A stretch of 64,000 bases of DNA from Erythrophleum ivorense (lineage: Eukaryota > Streptophyta > Magnoliopsida > Fabales > Fabaceae), in contig JAIUCV010000103.1 in assembly GCA_026724425.1 (NCBI GenBank), forward strand, positions 1,488,001 through 1,552,000, in the 5' to 3' direction. The translations under genes and the position numbers were made by a program. Under the pieces are notes generated by a model. That model did no database searches. It was not told the origin of the DNA and saw nothing but the letters and a program-made list of their open reading frames with translations. Below, piece by piece: positions 59,353 through 64,000 of this stretch (the first letter of the stretch is position 1; every line of letters starts with the position of its first letter).

Positions 59353-62300
59353 TCATCTTCCAGGGTTTAAATCCGAAATGTCTTCTATAATACCCTTCCC
59401 ATCCAAGGCGTCAAAAAAGAAGAAATTTTTTAAGGGGTCTCCTTTCCCGGATATTGCTTTGATAACCTCCTATCAAGTTACAATAGTCAGCCTTGTCAGA
59501 TTGATTTCACTGGACATTTCAGAAACATGTCTGTGATTGGTTAGGAGTAAAAAGGTTGCATAGAGTACCTGTCCAAGAATACCCCCAATAATGGCACAAA
59601 TTGGTGGAAATTCTGTTGTGTTTGATACCAATCTTTCTAGAAGTGTATCAGGAACGTGAGATTCACTGAGAGACTGTCAACATGAAAAGCATAATGAGAA
59701 GATGGGCAAGACAAAGTGCTCAAACAATATACAGAACAAATTTCAGGTGGCAAACCTGTGCAGTACAGAGCTTCTTTTTGAGGTTGAGGACAACAGGAAT
59801 ATCAGTGGTTGAAACTTCTCTTGGACTACGTCCTTCAGCCTCTTCAAACTTTTCTATCACTGCCATAGAGACGATTTGATGTTAATGCTTGGACGAGTCT
59901 CAAGCTCATAAAGGAAAATACACAACAGATAAATAAATGGAACAATATTTTTTCAAATTACAGATAACAAAAACTGGTAGGGACTAACAAGAAATTGTCC
60001 TTGAATAGAACTAATTTGGATCACTAGTTCCTCTTTTTATTTATGTTACTTATACTCTGTTTCACTGGAAAATGAAAACTCTTCGAAAAATTTCCTGTTA
60101 TTGTTTGTTTTATTAGAAAAATTTTATTTGGACCCAAACGTAGTCCATGATAGGCTTCGATGATAATGTTGGCCCCTGGTAAGTGACACTAGCTGCAGTA
60201 ATCTTATAGCAATGGGTAAAGTAAAAATAAGAATCATTTCCTCAATTATTTTAAAAAAAAACATTTCCTTGAAAATTTTAAATAAAATTTAGGTTAGTGG
60301 AAAATTTTCTTTTCTGATAAAACAAAACAGAAAAAAATTTTGTCAGTAAATTCTTCCACAAAAAAATTTTCCAATGAAATATACGGAGCTTTTAAAACTG
60401 TACAACTTAATATACCTCTCATAGCAAAATACAATTTCGACATCTTTTTAGGAAGTAACCTCCAAGGAACCGATACTGCTTCCTGCAGTAAAAAAGGACA
60501 CCCACGATGAAGCTCTTAACTACAAACCTTTGATGGCAAAGTACGATATGTTTCATGCGTCATATAAATCCATTTTGTTTTCTAAGACTAGCGTATTCCT
60601 CAAATATTTGAATCTTGTAGGCAAATTATACATTCAAAAGGACATACCATGTCAAGGATCAGAAGGAGAACACTTCTGTTATATCTAGAGATTCTCTGGG
60701 TTATTATTTTATGATCACCAAATCAACAAATTATGCAGAGATAGTCACCCAATGGGCATCTAATTCAAGTAATAGCTGTGTCACCTACTGAAGATTATCA
60801 GACCTATTAACTTCAGGATAAAATTGGTCTGTTAATTTCTTTTAGTTATACCTGTGCCATTCATATATAGCATAAGAGGTCACTTAAAGCACAACGGAGT
60901 AATTGAGGTTGCAATTTATCATCATCCTAACATAAATGGATGATCTTCTAACATAAAATAAAGTATTGCCGAGTTGGCAATGAGAGTATGACAAACCAAG
61001 ACTGAGTTGAGTGAGTGACATACCTCAAAACTTGGATATTGCAGTTGGCATTCAATAGTTTCCTCCAGTCTTTTCTGCCAAAGAAGAGTGAAGCATTAAA
61101 AAAGTTATTGGTTGTTGCAGAATAATAGTATCATATGGCTTTCCCATTCCCTAGATTTTTCTTTGGGGCTAAATTTTCTACCATTGTAATATTAACAATT
61201 GCAGGAACAATTGCGGATAACCATTGCTCACCATAATAGAATATTATATTGCAGTGTCATCTCATGTAAAATTTTGGAATTGTTTATGATATGATCATAG
61301 CATTGGCACTGACTGACACTATACATCAATCTAGATAAAATCAAGTCACAAAAAAGCTGAGAATTGTGGTGCGAAATTAGATCCACTGATCCACTAGAGT
61401 AATACCTTTGAGTAACGATAGTCCTGCAGATCGACAAAAATTTCACCACAAGAATCTCTACAGTCAACAGCATAAAATGCTACGTGTTTTGACAGCTTCC
61501 GGCATTTGTCATTAGCCAGTTTCTACAAAGCATAAATGCAAGGGAGGGAAAAAAAAAAGATGTTAGAAGGGAAAAAATTTTAATACGATAATTATTTAGG
61601 GGGAGAGTTCCTATAGTACTTTAGCTGAAAGTGAGCAACAACTGAGAACTACAACGTCGAATTTGTTGAAGAACTCTGCACCAAAGCTTGACAAATCACC
61701 TGTAGTAGTCAAAAGAATAAAAGACGACCAGAACCACATGATTGATGTTATGAGAATATAAATCATTCAAAGCAATGCCGAACAGAACTGAACGAAAACC
61801 TTTTTCCACTGAAACAGGAACCATAGGATTGAAGTCTTTGAGTGAATCACAACAAAGCTGAGCAAGAGTCTTGCCACTGTACACATTCTCATGAGGAGAA
61901 ATCAGAAAATTTGAAGAAAGTGCTTCCTTAACGGCTACCCGATCATCAATTAAAGTCAAACTCCCAACTCCAGCTAGAACGATATTCTTGCAAAACTGAA
62001 ACACAAGAACTTCTTTGGACATGTATACAAGAATGTGATGGAAAAAAGTGTAAAAAGCAATTACGCAATAACTGACATTTCAATTTATATGACTCTTAGG
62101 TGATTCAATTTGAGATGAGATACAATAGAAGCACCAGGCTTACCTCAGCTGCAGTTCCATTCATTCCATAGACAAGGACATGAGCTCTGCTGAGTCTATA
62201 GTAACAGAATCACAAACAATTATTGAAATCAACATAACAAATACACCAATAACATTTACACACCCACCCGGCCTTCATTCTATACACCACTGAACACAAA

Positions 62301-62457
62301 GTTTCAGAATTTGATTTTGGGTTACAACTCTAGATGAACCCAAAACACAGAAAAATAAAAAATAAAAAAGATACCTTCTTTGAGCATCAGCTCCCCATAC
62401 CCTAATCTGACGGTCATACAACGCGGTCTCCTGCGCCGTCAACTCGTCGCCGTCCAT
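59353..62457 (-). CDS. SAE1: SUMO-activating enzyme subunit 1 (SAE1)
   Basis: SAE1 pairs with SAE2 to form the nuclear SUMO E1, which adenylates SUMO for transfer to SAE2 and then SCE1. Ten minus-strand exons join in phase: 62457-62375, 62195-62144, 61995-61800, 61699-61620, 61522-61406, 61074-61024, 60482-60416, 59859-59756, 59673-59569, 59469-59353, giving 323 residues, the normal plant SAE1 size. The N-terminal ThiF/E1-like motif YDRQIRVWG is at 14-22. VLVYGMNGTAAE and NIVLAGVGSLTLIDD form the Rossmann-like nucleotide fold. VDCRDSCGEIFVDLQDY marks the middle, LYFAMRVIEKFEEAEG the later helix, and FPPICAIIGGILGQEVIKAI the conserved C-terminal region. As expected for subunit 1, the thioester-forming E1 cysteine domain is absent. 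The ATG at 62457 is chosen because the codon before it is TTG. No defect is seen. Confidence 0.95.
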
Positions 62458-62616
62458 CAAAAATCAACAACAGCAAACTAACCAAGTCCGCTTGCAGAGT
62501 CACCAGTCAGCAGTCAAAGTCCCAATCAGATTTCTCCGAATACCTCTATGCTCACCAAAATTCCCGCTAAGGTGATTGCACGAATGTTATGGGATTTTTA
62601 ACTGAAACTAAGAAAT

Positions 62617-62668
62617 TGGGCCCATTGTCACTGGCCCATTTATGATGATATTGGGCTTCTAATGGGCT
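62617..62668 (-). promoter_or_regulatory. Cluster of TGGGCC/TGGGCT (site II) motifs upstream of SAE1
   Basis: Within about 50 bp there are four elements: TTGGGCCCA near 62617-62625, TGGCCCA near 62632-62638, TTGGGCT near 62651-62657 and TGGGCT near 62663-62668. They lie 160-210 bp upstream of the SAE1 start codon. In plants, TGGGCY clusters (site II, TCP-bound) are typical of promoters of housekeeping and growth-linked genes. Confidence 0.55.
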
Positions 62669-64000
62669 CATTGTTGGCCCCCTGTCACAACATCAAAGAG
62701 TTGCAGCCGTAGTTTATATTACACAAGAAGGAGCCAGGGTAACAAGCGAAGAAGAAAATTTCTTGCGTACCACCTCCATGCAACGGTTGCGATTGCATGG
62801 GCGTGGATCCCATATGTATGGATGCAATTTCAAGAGTTGCATATACGTACCATGTAATGCCCAAAAGGAGTGCTCTGTTGAGAGAAGGAGAGTTGCATGA
62901 ACTCTATTCAAGTGGAGTCCACCCTCTCTCTCTCTCTCTCTCTCTTGTACCATGCAATAATCGAAGACAATCCAATTCAGCCTAGAGACACATGGAGACG
63001 TTGATCACGGAGCATCATGTTCCTTGAAAGTTGAAACATAACCATAGAAATTCCATTTCGGTGAAAGGGAGGGGATTGCATGCTAAAGATTCAGACCCAA
63101 AGCGAAGACACGGGTGCTGAGACACAAACTACACAAAAAAAAACGAAGGCGCTTTGTTTCAACGAATTGGGAATGAATGAAGGACTAGGCTGTACGTTTG
63201 AATAAGTGTTGGTCCCCATCCAACACATTATGAAACTATCTAACTTCTCTGGCTAAAACAATGTGTACTTGCTTCAAGGACCGAGCAAGAAAAATAATAT
63301 GAGGTGAAATTTTAGGAGGCAAATTAGAACATATGTTGAAAGGCTTCAAAAAATTAAAGGAGACAAATTAAAAATTTTGAAACTCACATATATATAATAA
63401 ATGAATGAGGCTAAATTGGTGTTTATAAATATCTAAATTCTGTCAGAAAACAGTGTAATTCTTTATGTGAGGAGTGGTTGGTAGCTCTTGAACCAGAGTT
63501 TGTGCCTGCTTGGTCTCCATTCATCCATACCATTCAGTTAAGTTGCTTGATCTATGTGAAAGGACTATTACTCCTACGTACATAGGACGTTGCACAAATA
63601 TTTTCCTACTCCTAAACTAAGGAGGAAACATAAGCGTGGAGATTCCATTCTACAGGGAAGATGGGGAATTGGCTTTTCCATTAAGGAGGAAACATAAACG
63701 TGGAGTGCATGATTCACTCAACCACCATGTTTTCTTCAGCACTGTAAAGTGTCCCCAGGTCAAGTCCAGAGAAGACAATGCTTGTTGCTTTAAGTAACTC
63801 TCAGAGTTGAAATTCTGTTATTTTTATAAAATATTTTTAATAACGACGAATCTTAAAATTTAATTTAACAGTGGAACAGTATTATTTCTCTATTGAAAAT
63901 CAATTTGGTCAACAAAAACTGCTCCACGTAGAGTCTATACATATCATATTCTTCTCTCAAGAGTACTTGGGAAGGCTACGTAGGATCCAATTTAAGGACA
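62669..64000. other. Terminal spacer with (CT)n and a short direct repeat
   Basis: Holds a (CT)n run at 62924-62945 and a direct repeat of TAAGGAGGAAACATAARCGT (followed by GGAG) starting near 63619 and 63682, 63 bp apart. No coding exon is recognised, though an exon of a gene beyond the window cannot be excluded. Confidence 0.5.

Overview
This is nuclear DNA from a eudicot flowering plant. It is AT-rich, its genes have many short GT-AG introns, and it holds plant-specific families (FATB thioesterase, an isoprenylated metallochaperone, a TSL-kinase interacting protein), plant MULE/PMD, Ty1-copia and Ty3-gypsy elements and an Au-type SINE. I cannot name the species. I see no bacterial features, CRISPR array, rRNA or tRNA gene.

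Layout. (1) 1-1465, + strand: 3' two-thirds of an acyl-ACP thioesterase B (FATB) gene; its 5' end lies outside the window. (2) 2417-10695: a decayed ~8.3-kb Mutator-like element (MULE) with long diverged terminal inverted repeats, a broken MuDR-type transposase and a broken plant-mobile-domain (PMD) gene, both on the minus strand. (3) 10.7-16.2 kb: no gene seen. (4) 16311-17879, - strand: a complete five-exon HIPP gene with two HMA domains and a CaaX end. (5) 18-26.1 kb: AT-rich spacer with a non-LTR RNase H relic and several diverged tandem duplications. (6) 26115-35279: an old, stop-riddled Ty1-copia element split by a 4.6-kb non-coding LTR-like insertion (29745-34343) flanked by a perfect 5-bp target duplication. 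(7) 35.3-41.5 kb: spacer. (8) 41586-46530, + strand: a complete 13-coding-exon gene for a SANT/MYB-domain TSL-kinase interacting protein (TKI1-like). (9) 47.3-52.3 kb: a 5'-truncated SINE with a 20-bp target duplication, then the 3' end and LTR of a Ty3-gypsy-like element. (10) 56655-57254, - strand: a single-exon membrane protein of unknown function. (11) 57.9-59.1 kb: a foldback-type repeat cluster carrying a MITE. (12) 59353-62457, - strand: a complete ten-exon SUMO-activating enzyme subunit 1 (SAE1) gene with a cluster of TGGGCC/T motifs upstream. (13) 62.5-64 kb: spacer.

The genes are unrelated housekeeping or regulatory loci (plastid fatty-acid export, metal binding, chromatin or cell-division signalling, SUMO conjugation) and do not form a pathway. 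Exon joins were made by hand; each was kept only where the GT/AG sites and the reading phase agree across every junction. No new biological system is evident. The most informative items are the MULE carrying a PMD gene, the nested LTR-like insertion, the SINE and the foldback/MITE cluster.
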